Positions 1 to 9,176 of a DNA stretch of 64,000 nt are shown in pieces (the first letter of the stretch is position 1; each line of letters opens with the position of its first letter). This stretch comes from a bacterium (GTDB lineage Bacteria; Sysuimicrobiota; Sysuimicrobiia; Sysuimicrobiales; Segetimicrobiaceae): the NCBI GenBank assembly GCA_035691305.1, contig DASSJF010000035.1, positions 42,837-106,836 on the forward strand, written 5' to 3'. The position numbers and the translations under genes are program-made. The notes under the pieces were generated by a model. It saw nothing but the letters and a program-made list of their open reading frames with translations, did not search any database and had not been told where the DNA came from.

Positions 1-156
1 AGCGCGTTCGGGGTGGATCGGTGTTCATACGGTACCATCCATGATACGCCGAACGAGGGCGGCGCGACGCGGAATTCCTTCGACCGCCCGGTCGTACTAT
101 TTCTTGCCCCGGCCGCGCGGCACGCCGGGGACACGGGGCACGGGAGGGACGCGAAC

Positions 157-1116
157 ATGAATTCGGGCGGCGGGCTCGGCGGCATCCATCACGTCACCGC
201 GATCGCGGGCGACCCGCAGCAGAACGTGGACTTCTACGCGGGGCTGCTCGGGCTGCGTCTCATCAAGCGGACCGTGAATTTCGACGACCCCGGCACCTAT
301 CATCTGTACTTCGGCGACGAAGCCGGCCACCCGGGCACGATCCTCACGTTCTTCCCGTGGCCGGGCGCACCGCGAGGCCGCCACGGCGCCGGGCAGGTGA
401 CCGCGGTGTCGTTCTCCGTCCCGCCCGGATCGCTCGCCTATTGGGAGGAGCGGCTCCGCGGCCGCGATGTCGCCTTCGAGGCCAAGGAGTCTCCGTTCGG
501 CGAATCGATCCTCGAACTGCCGGATCCGGACGGGCTGCCGCTGGAACTGGTGGCGGATCCGCGCGCGGGACTCGGCCGCCCGTGGCCGGGTGCCGCGGTC
601 CCGGCCGCGCAGGCGATCCGCGGATTTCACAGCGTTTCGTTGCTCGAGCACGAGCACACCGGCACCGAACGCATGCTGACCGAAGTCATGGGCCTGCAGT
701 GCGCGCAGATCGTGGGCCATCGCCGGCGGTATGTTTTTGGAAACGGCGGAGCGGCGGCCTACGTGGACATCGTCGGCGCCCCGGACGCCTCGCCCGCGGT
801 GGTGGCGGTCGGCACGGTGCACCACGTCGCGTGGCGGGTTGCGTCCGACGACGCCCAGGCGGCGTGGCGGCGACGCCTCCTGGAGGCGCGCGTCAACGTG
901 ACGCCGGTCCGCGACCGGCAGTATTTCCATTCGATCTACTACCACGAGCCGGGCGGGGTGCTGTTCGAGATCGCGACCGACCCGCCGGGGTTCGCGATCG
1001 ACGAAACGCCGGGCACGCTCGGCACCACGCTGCGGCTGCCGCCGTGGCTCGAGCCTCGCCGCGCCGCCCTCGAGGAGCGTCTTCCGGTTCTACGTCTCCC
1101 CTCCGGCCGCGGGTAG
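157..1116 (+). CDS. VOC-family ring-cleaving dioxygenase-like protein
   Basis: The protein is 319 aa and has two vicinal-oxygen-chelate modules (about residues 8-135 and 155-285). Its opening GGIHHVTAIAGD and the late LFEIATDPPGF are typical of the MhqO/PcpA-like extradiol dioxygenase group, whose members open hydroquinones or catechols with one Fe(II). Candidate metal ligands are His12, His222 or His223, and Glu271. I chose the ATG at 157 because GGGAGGG lies at 142-147; the reading frame is open upstream from 13, but that part has no domain. It is convergent with the ABC importer at 1167-5166. The family call is firm; the substrate is unknown, and a glyoxalase-like role is possible. Confidence 0.85.
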   Translation: MNSGGGLGGIHHVTAIAGDPQQNVDFYAGLLGLRLIKRTVNFDDPGTYHLYFGDEAGHPGTILTFFPWPGAPRGRHGAGQVTAVSFSVPPGSLAYWEERLRGRDVAFEAKESPFGESILELPDPDGLPLELVADPRAGLGRPWPGAAVPAAQAIRGFHSVSLLEHEHTGTERMLTEVMGLQCAQIVGHRRRYVFGNGGAAAYVDIVGAPDASPAVVAVGTVHHVAWRVASDDAQAAWRRRLLEARVNVTPVRDRQYFHSIYYHEPGGVLFEIATDPPGFAIDETPGTLGTTLRLPPWLEPRRAALEERLPVLRLPSGRG

Positions 1117-1166
1117 CCGTCCTTCCGGTCCTCGACGTTCGTTCACCGCTTTATGCCGGGCCCGGC

Positions 1167-1967
1167 TCACCCGAGGTACAGCGCCTCCAGGCCGACGAGC
1201 CGCTCCGTGATCAGCACGACCAGCACCGCCATCGCGATGCTGATCGTGCCGGCGACGGCGAGCGTCGGATCGAATGAAAACCGGAGATAGTCGAACAGCT
1301 CGATCGGCAGCGGCACCGTGCCGACGCCGTGCAGCAACAGCGAGATGTTGAACTCGTCGTAGCTCGTCACGAACGCAAAGATCGCGCCCGAGATGACCGC
1401 CCCCTTGATCAGCGGGAGCGTGATCCGGCGGAACGTCACGAACGGTCCCGCGCCGAGATTGCGCGCCGCCTCTTCGAGGCTGCGGTCGAACCGGACGAGG
1501 ACGGCGCTCACGATCAGCACGACGTACGGGATGCAGATGAGCGTGTGGCCGGCGACGAGCTGCCACAGCCCGCCCGACTTTCCCCATCCGACCGCGTAGA
1601 AGTAGATCAGCAGCGCGATTCCGGTGAGGATGCCCGGCACCGCGATCGGCGCGATCATCAAGAGGCGCATCGCCGTCCGGAACCGGCCGGAGAAGCGCAC
1701 CAGCCACAGGCTCGCGGTGGTGCCGATCACTGTCGCGATCGCCGTGACGATCGCGGCCAGCTCGACGCTGAACTTGAACGACCGTACCATCGTGCGGCTG
1801 TGGGCGAACGCCTGGAACCAGCGCAGCGAAATCCCTTCCGGCGGAAAGCGCAGATACGTGCCCGCGTTGAGCGCGGCGATCACGACGATCACCACCGGGG
1901 CGAGCAGAAAGACGTAGAGCAGGATCGCCGCGAGAGCGAGCCAGCGCCGTTCGCCGGTCTTGACCAC
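1167..1967 (-). CDS. ABC importer permease, PotC type
   Basis: Inner-membrane permease of 266 aa, last gene of a four-gene polyamine/opine-type importer. It has about six membrane segments, and the cytoplasmic EAA loop EEAARNLGAGPFVTFRRITL is clear. I start it at the GTG at 1967, which lies 2 nt after the TGA of the upstream permease, so translation is probably coupled. The reading frame stays open far upstream, but that part is antisense noise over the neighbouring permease. The substrate class (spermidine, putrescine, opine or similar) is inferred from the family only. Confidence 0.88.
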   Translation of the reverse strand: MVKTGERRWLALAAILLYVFLLAPVVIVVIAALNAGTYLRFPPEGISLRWFQAFAHSRTMVRSFKFSVELAAIVTAIATVIGTTASLWLVRFSGRFRTAMRLLMIAPIAVPGILTGIALLIYFYAVGWGKSGGLWQLVAGHTLICIPYVVLIVSAVLVRFDRSLEEAARNLGAGPFVTFRRITLPLIKGAVISGAIFAFVTSYDEFNISLLLHGVGTVPLPIELFDYLRFSFDPTLAVAGTISIAMAVLVVLITERLVGLEALYLG

Positions 1968-1969
1968 GG

Positions 1970-2812
1970 TCAGGCCGCCGGGTGGGCCGCGCGGCCGAGC
2001 ACGCGGAGATAGGCCCACAGCACCGCGATCGTGATCGCGAAAAACAGGATCGCGAACGCGCTGCCGCCCGGCCAGTTGAACAGCTCCGTGATCGTGCGGA
2101 TCACGAGGATCGGCACCGTCAGGACCTTGAAGCCGCCGAGCAGCGACGGGATGACGTAGGAGCTGATCGTCAGCACGAAGACGAGGATCGTGCCCGCGAT
2201 CACGCCCGGCATGCTCAGCGGGAACGTGACCCGCCAGAAGGTGCGCCAGAAGCCCGCCCCGAGCGAGCGCGCCGCGAGCTCGACTTCCGGGTCGACCGCG
2301 CGGATCGGCCCGGCGATCGCGAGGACCATGAACGGGATGAAGACGTGGACCAGGCCGATCTCGACGCCGAGGTCGTTGTACATCAGCGGCAGCGCGTGCA
2401 GCCCGAGCGCCTGCAGCGCCTGGTTGATGAGGCCGGTGTCCTGGAGCAGGATCATCCAGCCGTACGTGCGGATCAGCACCCCGACGAGCAGCGGGGAAAT
2501 GACGAGCGCCATGAGGAGGCTCTTGTAGGCGCGGCCGGCGCGGGCGAGATGGTAGGCGAGCGGGTATGAAACCGCGAGCGCAACGAGGGTCGTCAGGACG
2601 CCGATCTGCAGCGTGTGGAGGATCACCCCCCACGTGAACGCGTCGCCCGCGATGCGGCCGTAGTTGGCGAGCGTGAACACCCTCAAGTACGCGGCCGTCG
2701 GGCTCGGCGTCATCGTGCTGATCACCACAAGATTCAGGTAGGGGAGCACGAAGAACCCGAGGAGCAGCAGCGCGACCGGCGCCACCAGCAGGTGCCGGGA
2801 GGGGGTGCTCAC
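1970..2812 (-). CDS. ABC importer permease, PotB type
   Basis: Inner-membrane permease of 280 aa that pairs with the PotC-type subunit. A first membrane segment at residues 8-30 is followed by five more, and the EAA loop ELAARSLGAGFWRTFWRVTF sits around residues 180-200. The start overlaps the stop of the ATPase gene by 4 nt (ATGA), which shows tight co-translation. Family membership is clear; the substrate cannot be read from the sequence. Confidence 0.9.
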   Translation of the reverse strand: MSTPSRHLLVAPVALLLLGFFVLPYLNLVVISTMTPSPTAAYLRVFTLANYGRIAGDAFTWGVILHTLQIGVLTTLVALAVSYPLAYHLARAGRAYKSLLMALVISPLLVGVLIRTYGWMILLQDTGLINQALQALGLHALPLMYNDLGVEIGLVHVFIPFMVLAIAGPIRAVDPEVELAARSLGAGFWRTFWRVTFPLSMPGVIAGTILVFVLTISSYVIPSLLGGFKVLTVPILVIRTITELFNWPGGSAFAILFFAITIAVLWAYLRVLGRAAHPAA

Positions 2813-3930
2813 GGAGACGCGGCCGCCTGGGCCGGCAGGGGCGTGTCGCCGGCGGGAACGGCCCAGGCGTCGGCCTCGGCAAACGAGACCGCGACGCGAT
2901 CCCCGGGCCGAAGCCTCGAGGCGGCCCGTCCCTGCACGCGGAGGGTCACACCTCCGCCGAGGTCGATCCGGAAGTCGGTGATGGCTCCGAGAAACGTCCG
3001 TTCGGCCACGCGCCCCCGCAACCGGTTCGGCCCGTCCGGTTGGAGGCCGGCCGGTGCCGCCACCGCCTGTTCGAGCTCGATATGCTCCGGCCGCACGCTC
3101 AGCGCCGCGCGGGCCCCGGGCGCGAGTTCCGGCAGCCCGCGCCCCCGGATCCGGCCGGCCGGCGTCTCGACGTCCACCGTATCTCCGGTGCGAGCCGCGA
3201 CCCGGCCGGGCAGCAGATTGGTGAGGCCGATGAACGCGGCGACGGCCGCGGATTTCGGCCGGTGATAGATCTCCTCCGGCGCGTCGAACTGCCGCAGCAC
3301 GCCGTCCATCATCACCGCAACGCGGTCGGCGAGCACGAGCGCCTCGGCCTGATCGTGGGTGACGTACAGCGTCGTGATCCCGAACTCGCGCTGGAGCGAC
3401 CGGATATAGAAGCGCATCTCTTCGCGCAGCTTCGCGTCCAGGTTGGCGAGCGGTTCGTCGAGCAGCAGGACGCTTGGATTGATCACGAGGGCCCGGGCGA
3501 GGGCGGTGCGCTGCTGTTGCCCGCCGGAGAGCTGGCGGGGGAAGCGGCCCCCGAGGCCGCCGAGCCCGACGCGGTCGAGGATCTCGGCCGCGCGCCGCGC
3601 GATCTCCGCCCGCGGCACCTGCCGCATCTCGAGGCCGAACGCGACGTTCTGCGCGACGGTGAGGTGCGGGAAGAGCGCGTAGTGTTGGAACACCATGCCG
3701 CAGTTCCGGCGCTCCGGCGCGACGCCGGTGACATCCCGGTCGTCGAGCAGAATCTGCCCCGCGGTCGGGGTTTCGAAGCCGGCGACCATCCGCAGGGTCG
3801 TCGTCTTGCCGCAGCCGGACGGTCCGAGCAGCGCGACGAGCTCGCCCGACGCCGCGTCGAGGGTCAGGCCGTCGACCGCGACGACGTCGCCGAAGCGCTT
3901 CGTCAGGCCGCGGAGGCGGATCTCAGCCAA
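2809..3930 (-). CDS. ABC importer ATPase, PotA type
   Basis: Cytoplasmic ATPase of 373 aa. It shows Walker A GPSGCGKTT (36-44), the Q-loop at Gln82, signature LSGGQQQ (134-140), Walker B LLLDEP (155-160) and the switch His192. A C-terminal TOBE_2 regulatory domain (about 280-355) is typical of the spermidine/putrescine and Fe(III) importer subgroup. It lies between the binding-protein gene and two permeases. A strong hairpin at 3947-3973 separates it from the binding-protein gene, which may set a lower expression level for the membrane part. Confidence 0.92.
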   Translation of the reverse strand: MAEIRLRGLTKRFGDVVAVDGLTLDAASGELVALLGPSGCGKTTTLRMVAGFETPTAGQILLDDRDVTGVAPERRNCGMVFQHYALFPHLTVAQNVAFGLEMRQVPRAEIARRAAEILDRVGLGGLGGRFPRQLSGGQQQRTALARALVINPSVLLLDEPLANLDAKLREEMRFYIRSLQREFGITTLYVTHDQAEALVLADRVAVMMDGVLRQFDAPEEIYHRPKSAAVAAFIGLTNLLPGRVAARTGDTVDVETPAGRIRGRGLPELAPGARAALSVRPEHIELEQAVAAPAGLQPDGPNRLRGRVAERTFLGAITDFRIDLGGGVTLRVQGRAASRLRPGDRVAVSFAEADAWAVPAGDTPLPAQAAASP

Positions 3931-3946
3931 CGCCGGTGCCGACGAA

Positions 3947-3973
3947 GGGCCGCGTCGGCATGCGACGCGGCCC
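3947..3973 (-). terminator. Hairpin between binding-protein and ATPase genes
   Basis: A perfect 11-bp inverted repeat (GGGCCGCGTCG / CGACGCGGCCC) flanks a 5-nt loop. It sits between the stop of the binding-protein gene (4012) and the start of the ATPase (3930). No T-tract follows on the minus strand. I read it as an attenuator or mRNA-stabilising stem that raises the binding protein relative to the transporter core, as is common in ABC operons; that role is inferred. Confidence 0.5.
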
Positions 3974-4011
3974 CCGTGATTTCGCGTTCGGCCGGCCGGT
4001 GCGCGCGCGGC

Positions 4012-5166
4012 TCAGCAGCTTTTCACCTGCCGGTTCCAGGCGTCCGTCATCTGATCGCGGGCGCCGGACGTGTTCAGCCACACGTAGTCCCACCGCGGGA
4101 TCTTGCCGAGCTGGTCCTGAGTCACCGGGATCAGCGGCGCGACGCTCGCCGAGATCTTGACGTGGGGGTTGGCCGGCGTCCAGTAGAACTTCTCCGCCCA
4201 TTTCTGCTGGATCGGCGGGCTGAGCCAGTAGTTGATGAAGGCGTAGCCGAGGTCCTTGGCCTTGCTGCCGGCGGTGACGTTCATGTCCTGCTCGAACATG
4301 CCGCAGTAGCCTTCCTTCGGCAGGACCCACGCCACCGGCAGACCCTTCGCCTTCATGAGCGCCCAGTCCGGCGAATCGATCAGGCCGACGTTGACCTCGC
4401 CCTGGGTCATCATGTTGAGCTCGGTGCCGCTGAAGTCCACCTGCCGCGCGGCGCACATGTTCTTGGCGACCCAGTCGACCGCGGGCTTCCAGTTCTTGTA
4501 GTCGCGGGTGAGGACTTGCGCCAGCTTCATGATGTGCTGCGGTTCGCCGGAGTTGCCGATCTGGAAGAAGCAGGTCTTGCTGCCGTACTTGCCGAGGTCG
4601 AGCCATGAGGAGGGCGGATTCTTCACCTGGTCCGTCCGGTAGGCGATGCCGAGCGGGCCGACGAGGCCGAGCACGCCGACGTCCTTCGGCTGGCGCAGTT
4701 CTTTGGGCACGAATTGAAGGTTCGGGACCTTGTCCGCCGGCAGAGGGGCGAAGTAGCCTTCCAACCGCAGCTGTGCGAGGTAGGTCTCGTTGGTGACGAA
4801 GACGTCGTACGGCGGATTCTTCGTGCCGGCGGCCCGCATCTTCGCGAACCAGTCCTTCGCGAGGCCGATCGCCAGCTCGACTTTCGCGCCGGTCAGCGCC
4901 TCGAACGCGGGGATGTGCTCGTCTTCCATGAACTGCTGCCACGTACCGCCGTAGCTCGTCACCACGAGCGTCTGGCCCTTGAAGGACTGCTGCGCGGCCA
5001 CCCTGCCGGACTCGCCGAAGGCGCCGATCACCGCCGAGGCGGCGGCCGCGCCGATGCCGAGGGTGCCCAGTCCGCGGAATAGTTCGCGCCTCGTCAGAGT
5101 GCCGTCCAGCCAGCGCCCAACCGTCGCGCGCACGGCGGGATCGCGCAGCAGCTTGCCGGTGCTCAT
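4012..5166 (-). CDS. Extracellular solute-binding protein, PotD type
   Basis: Binding protein of 384 aa that captures the substrate outside the cytoplasmic membrane for the importer encoded downstream. The N-terminus carries a twin-arginine export signal (Arg26-Arg27 in TRRELFRG, then a small hydrophobic stretch ending AAQQ near residue 60). The mature part begins GQTLVVTSYGGTWQ, as in polyamine/opine binding proteins. I use the ATG at 5166, preceded by a GGGGG run; the frame extends to 5319 but without a signal-like sequence. Tat export suggests the protein folds in the cytoplasm first. Confidence 0.87.
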   Translation of the reverse strand: MSTGKLLRDPAVRATVGRWLDGTLTRRELFRGLGTLGIGAAAASAVIGAFGESGRVAAQQSFKGQTLVVTSYGGTWQQFMEDEHIPAFEALTGAKVELAIGLAKDWFAKMRAAGTKNPPYDVFVTNETYLAQLRLEGYFAPLPADKVPNLQFVPKELRQPKDVGVLGLVGPLGIAYRTDQVKNPPSSWLDLGKYGSKTCFFQIGNSGEPQHIMKLAQVLTRDYKNWKPAVDWVAKNMCAARQVDFSGTELNMMTQGEVNVGLIDSPDWALMKAKGLPVAWVLPKEGYCGMFEQDMNVTAGSKAKDLGYAFINYWLSPPIQQKWAEKFYWTPANPHVKISASVAPLIPVTQDQLGKIPRWDYVWLNTSGARDQMTDAWNRQVKSC

Positions 5167-5341
5167 CCGTGGCCCCCTGGATGTGACCTCCCGGTAGGTA
5201 CGACGCGGGCAAGGCCAAGGGTTCCACCCGCCCGGAACGCCCTCCTCTACGCGGGCCCCGGCCGCGTCGCGTGATCCCGCGCAGGTCTCCTCCGCGCCGC
5301 GGAGGTAGTCAATACTCATCCAGGCTGCGGAGGTGGGGATC

Positions 5342-5752
5342 GTGGCACCGCTCTTTCAGCGTATCGATCACATCGGCGTGATCGTCGCCGATCTGGGCGA
5401 GCAGAAGAAGTGGCTCGGTGAGATCTTCGGACTGCCCGTGATGCGCGAGATCAACCTCAGTAACAACACGCTGCATGCCGCGTTCTACGGCGTGTCCGGC
5501 GTCGACATCGAGGTGATCCAGCTCGACGATCCCGAGGTGCGCCGCAAGCGGCTCGGCGAGGGCGGGCACCGCGCCCGGATCGAGCACATCGCGGTCGAGG
5601 TGCGGAGCATTCCGGAGGTGCTGACGACGCTCGCGCCGCTCGGGGTCCGCACGACCGAGCCGGAGCCGCGGAAAATCGGCGACCGCCTGAACATCTGGAC
5701 CGTGGCCGAGACGACGGGCGGCGTCTCCTATCAGTTCATTCAGCGGGTCTAG
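5342..5752 (+). CDS. VOC-family protein, methylmalonyl-CoA epimerase-like
   Basis: Small single-module-pair VOC protein of 136 aa. The opening RIDHIGVIVADL and the internal RIEHIAVEV supply the metal-binding histidines, and the arrangement resembles methylmalonyl-CoA epimerase. I prefer the GTG at 5342 because GGAGGTGGGG lies just upstream; an in-frame GTG at 5333 sits inside that ribosome site. It begins a four-gene plus-strand run divergent from the ABC importer. No mutase gene is nearby, so the epimerase role is only a family hint. Confidence 0.75.
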   Translation: MAPLFQRIDHIGVIVADLGEQKKWLGEIFGLPVMREINLSNNTLHAAFYGVSGVDIEVIQLDDPEVRRKRLGEGGHRARIEHIAVEVRSIPEVLTTLAPLGVRTTEPEPRKIGDRLNIWTVAETTGGVSYQFIQRV

Positions 5753-5761
5753 GAGCGGGCG

Positions 5762-6961
5762 ATGGAAGATCTCGACGCGCTCAAGGACCGTGTCTGCGGG
5801 GAGATCGACGCCGCGCGCGACGAGTTCGTCGGCCTCAGCCGCCGGATCCACCAGAATCCCGAGCTCGGTCTACAAGAGCGGCAGGCGGCGGACTGGCTCG
5901 GGGCGCTCCTGCGCGAGGCCGGCTTCTCGGTCGAGCGCCCGATCGCGGGCATGGAGACCGCGTTTCGGGCCGAGGTGCGGGGGCGCGGCGCCCGGCCGCG
6001 CGTCGCGCTGATCGCGGAGTACGACGCCCTGGCAGGGCTCGGCCACGCGTGCGGCCACAACCTGATCTGTATGGCCAGCGTGGGCGCCGCCGTCGCGCTG
6101 CGCCGCGCGGTGCCGGCGTTGCCGGGCACCCTGACCGTCCTCGGGACGCCGGCCGAGGAGACCATGGGCGGCAAGATCCCCATGGTCGAGCAGGGGGCGT
6201 TCGAGGGCGTCGACGCGGCGATGATGTTTCACCCGTCGAGGAACAACTGGTGGACGCGCGGCGCGCTCGCGGCCCAGTCGCTCCTCGTGAAGTTCCACGG
6301 CAAGCCCGCGCACGCGGCGGCGATGCCGGAGAAAGGCATCAACGCGCTCAACGCCCTGCTCCTCACGTACCACGCGATCGACTCGCTCCGCCAGCACGTG
6401 CCGAGCGATGTCCGCATCCACGGGATCATCACGAAGGGCGGCGATGCGCCGAACGTCGTGCCCGCCTACGCCGAAGGCGACTTCCTCGTCCGCGCGGCCG
6501 CCCGCTCGACGATGGCCGACGTGCTGGCGAAGGTGAAGCGGTGCGCCGAGGGGGCCGCGGCGCAGACGGGCGCCAAGGTGGAGTTCGAGCAGGGCCTGGT
6601 CTACGCCGAGCGCTACAACAATCAGGCGCTCGCGGCGCTGTTCGCCGGCAACATGGGCCGGATCGGGATCGCGGGGGAGCAGCCACCGAGCGAAGGCGGC
6701 GTCGGCTCGTCGGATATCGGGAACGTCAGCATGGCGTGCCCGACGATCCACCCGTACCTCAAGATCGCCGACGGCGTCTCCGGGCACACGGTCGAATTCC
6801 GGGAAGCCGCGGCGTCCCCGCGGGGCTACGAGGCGATGCTGGCCGCGGCGAAGGGCCTCGCCATGACCTCGCTCGACGTGTTGTACCGGCCCGAGGCGGT
6901 CAAGGCGATGTGGGATGAGTTCAAGGCGACGGTCCCCCCCGGCGGGGACCGGCCCGCGTAG
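5762..6961 (+). CDS. M20-family amidohydrolase
   Basis: Zinc amidohydrolase or peptidase of 399 aa, related to the AbgB/PM20D2 branch that cleaves N-acyl or peptide bonds of amino-acid conjugates. Visible metal-site residues are in GHACGHN (Cys97, His99) and PAEE (Glu132-Glu133), with the M20 dimerisation lid around 165-290. AGGAG at 5751-5755 supports the ATG at 5762. It follows the VOC gene by 9 bp and precedes the deacetylase by 10 bp, so the three look co-transcribed. Cytoplasmic: no signal peptide. Confidence 0.87.
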   Translation: MEDLDALKDRVCGEIDAARDEFVGLSRRIHQNPELGLQERQAADWLGALLREAGFSVERPIAGMETAFRAEVRGRGARPRVALIAEYDALAGLGHACGHNLICMASVGAAVALRRAVPALPGTLTVLGTPAEETMGGKIPMVEQGAFEGVDAAMMFHPSRNNWWTRGALAAQSLLVKFHGKPAHAAAMPEKGINALNALLLTYHAIDSLRQHVPSDVRIHGIITKGGDAPNVVPAYAEGDFLVRAAARSTMADVLAKVKRCAEGAAAQTGAKVEFEQGLVYAERYNNQALAALFAGNMGRIGIAGEQPPSEGGVGSSDIGNVSMACPTIHPYLKIADGVSGHTVEFREAAASPRGYEAMLAAAKGLAMTSLDVLYRPEAVKAMWDEFKATVPPGGDRPA

Positions 6962-6971
6962 GAGGGAGCCG

Positions 6972-7820
6972 ATGCGATATCCCTGGCCCGAGGGTTGCGA
7001 CTGCGCGGTCGCGCTGAGCTTCGACGTCGACGCCGAGTCGGCCCTGATCTTTCGCGAGCCGGAGCGCGCCGCGCGCTCGCTCGCGGCGAACGAGGAGCGC
7101 CGGTTCGGCGTCCGAACGGGCGTGGCGCGGATTCTGCGCCTCCTCGAGCGCTACGGGATGCGCGGGACCTTCTACGTTCCGGGCTGGACGATCGCGCACC
7201 ACGCGGAGGCGATCCGGCCGATCCGCGACGCCGGGCACGAGCTCGCCGCCCACGGCAACGTGCACGAGTCGCTCGATACGCTGAGCGCCGGCGAAGAGGC
7301 GGGGGTCCTCGAGGCCCAGCTCGACATCTGGAAGTCGTACCTCGACCTCCGGCCCACGGGCTACCGGTCGCCGTCGTGGGAGCTCAACGCGGGCACCCCG
7401 GCGCTGCTCAAGTCGCGCGGCTTCGTCTACGACAGCTCGCTCATGGGTGACGACGTCCCGTACGGGCTGACGACGCCGTCCGGGCCGCTCGTCGAGGTGC
7501 CGGTGCAGTGGCTCCTCGACGACGCGCCGATGTACCGGCACGTCTACGGGGCGAGCAATCAGATCTCCGACCCGGACCGCGTGATCCGGATGTGGGCGCA
7601 GGAGTTCGACGGGATGCGCCGGGAGAACGGCTGCTTCGTGCTCACGATGCACCCGTGGATCTCGGGCCGCGCCGGGCGGCTGCTCGGGCTCGAGCAGCTG
7701 ATCCAGCACATGCGGCGTGTCCCGGGCGTCTGGTTCGCGACGGTCGCCGAGATCGCCGCGTGGGCCGCCAAACAGGAGTCGCGGGTGATCGATCCCGAGA
7801 GAGGCACGACGCGACCCTAG
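6972..7820 (+). CDS. Polysaccharide deacetylase (NodB-fold) family protein
   Basis: Metal-dependent carbohydrate-esterase-4 fold of 282 aa. Motif 1 is FDVD (Asp18, Asp20) and motif 2 is HGNVH (His94, His98), giving the Asp-His-His metal site. The layout matches the cytoplasmic subgroup that includes PuuE-type allantoinase and HpPgdA, and no export signal is present. I chose the ATG at 6972, preceded by GGAGGGA; the frame starts earlier (6915) but would overlap the M20 gene. With an amidohydrolase on one side and a GNAT on the other, amide hydrolysis of a small molecule fits better than cell-wall work. Confidence 0.83.
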   Translation: MRYPWPEGCDCAVALSFDVDAESALIFREPERAARSLAANEERRFGVRTGVARILRLLERYGMRGTFYVPGWTIAHHAEAIRPIRDAGHELAAHGNVHESLDTLSAGEEAGVLEAQLDIWKSYLDLRPTGYRSPSWELNAGTPALLKSRGFVYDSSLMGDDVPYGLTTPSGPLVEVPVQWLLDDAPMYRHVYGASNQISDPDRVIRMWAQEFDGMRRENGCFVLTMHPWISGRAGRLLGLEQLIQHMRRVPGVWFATVAEIAAWAAKQESRVIDPERGTTRP

Positions 7821-7824
7821 CGTC

Positions 7825-8628
7825 GTGACAGCAGCGGCGCCGCGCGCCGACCGTCATCCCGAGCACGATCGTCTCGTGCCGGAGGTCCGAAGCTGGTATA
7901 GGACCTCGGATCCGCGCACCGGATACCACGTGGAACGCCGCCGGTACGGCTTCTACGGCCGGGCCGGCCGTGAGCGGTTCGACCGGGTCACCGTCACCGA
8001 TCTGGCGGCCGCGGACGCCGCGCGGTTCGTGCGAGACCTCCGCGAGTACTTCGACGGCGCGCCGGTCCGCATCGTCGTGGACGATCCCGCCGCCGGCCGC
8101 GAGATCGGGAGCGCGCTCCTCGCCGCCGGCTGCACCGCGGACCACGCGCTCGCCTACCTGGCCCACGTCGGCGCCGTGCCCGCGCCTCCGGACGTTCCGG
8201 GCATGAGCGTCGAGGCGGTCACCGAGGAAACGCTCCGCGAATTCGTGACTGCCCGGATCAAGGGCTTCGCCGACAGCGAGGACGAGCCACCGGCCGCGCA
8301 GGTGGATGCGGAAGCCGCCCGCCGGCGCGTGGTGCTCGGCGCGGGCTCGCATTTCTTCATCGCTCGGATCGGGGGCACGGCCGCGAGCGTCGTGGGCTGG
8401 CGGGAGGGCCGAGACCGTTTCGTCTTTCAGCTGGCTACGCGTGTGCCTTTCCGCGGACGCGGGATCGCGACCGCGCTCCTGTGTGGAATCCTGACGGATG
8501 CCTATGCGGGCGGGTGCGCGTCCGTGGTCATCAACGCCGACCCCGAGGATCTAGCGATCCATCTCTACCGGCGGCTCGGTTTTGTCGATGAAGTCTATCG
8601 TCAGCAGCGCTATACGTTCCGAGGCTGA
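7825..8628 (+). CDS. GNAT-family N-acetyltransferase
   Basis: Predicted acyl-CoA-dependent N-acetyltransferase of 267 aa. The C-terminal half (about 130-267) holds the GNAT fold, with the CoA-binding loop RVPFRGRGIATALL at 206-219 and the late LYRRLGFVDE typical of the family. The N-terminal 120 residues resemble a degenerate second GNAT half. The start is a GTG 4 nt after the deacetylase stop. Last gene of the plus-strand run; it ends one base before the convergent RidA gene. Confidence 0.8.
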   Translation: MTAAAPRADRHPEHDRLVPEVRSWYRTSDPRTGYHVERRRYGFYGRAGRERFDRVTVTDLAAADAARFVRDLREYFDGAPVRIVVDDPAAGREIGSALLAAGCTADHALAYLAHVGAVPAPPDVPGMSVEAVTEETLREFVTARIKGFADSEDEPPAAQVDAEAARRRVVLGAGSHFFIARIGGTAASVVGWREGRDRFVFQLATRVPFRGRGIATALLCGILTDAYAGGCASVVINADPEDLAIHLYRRLGFVDEVYRQQRYTFRG

Positions 8629-8629
8629 A

Positions 8630-9151
8630 TCAGCCGATCTCCACCACCATTTCGATCTCGACCGCGATGCTGAAGGGCAGGGAGCCCATGCCGACCGCGG
8701 AGCGCGCGTGGCGGCCCCGCTCGCCGAAGATCGCGACCAGCAGGTCGGAGGCGCCGTCGATCACCTGCGGCTGCTCCGTGAACTCCGGGGTGCCGTTCAC
8801 CATGCCGAGCAGCTTGACGACGCGCCGCACCCGGTCGAGGCTCCCGATCGCCGCCTTGAGCGACGCGAGGCAGTTGAGCATGACGAGCCGCGCGGCGTCC
8901 CGGCCTTGGGCGGTCGTGAACTCGCGCCCCAGTTTCCCGCGGTAGATCAGCTCGCCGTCCTGGACCGGGCCGTGCCCGGAGACAAAGACGAGGTTGCCGG
9001 CGACGACCGCGCCCACGTAGTTCGCCACCGCGCGCGGCGCGGGGGGCAGGGCGAGGTCCATCCCGGCGAGCGCCCGTTCCACCCGACCGGCGGTGGCTTT
9101 CGCGGCGGACGCCGAGCGTGCTCGCGACGCGCGCTTGCGTGCCCGGGGCAT
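8630..9151 (-). CDS. RidA/YjgF-family protein
   Basis: RidA-fold protein of 173 aa. RidA enzymes hydrolyse reactive enamine/imine intermediates. The core (about residues 25-173) has the family pattern including the late arginine in GRHARSAVGMGSLP. The first 25 residues form an Arg/Lys/Ala-rich tail not usual in the family. It is the last gene of the minus-strand Dpp-SDR-hydrolase operon, 25 bp after the alpha/beta hydrolase, which suggests a clean-up or specialised deaminase role in that pathway. Confidence 0.85.
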   Translation of the reverse strand: MPRARKRASRARSASAAKATAGRVERALAGMDLALPPAPRAVANYVGAVVAGNLVFVSGHGPVQDGELIYRGKLGREFTTAQGRDAARLVMLNCLASLKAAIGSLDRVRRVVKLLGMVNGTPEFTEQPQVIDGASDLLVAIFGERGRHARSAVGMGSLPFSIAVEIEMVVEIG

Positions 9152-9176
9152 GATGAACCTCCGATGCGTTTGGACG

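Noticed and set aside
1968..2882. 571-codon form of the PotC permease
   Set aside because: The extra part overlaps the PotB gene in another frame and is Arg/Pro-rich; the permease fold starts at GTG 1967.
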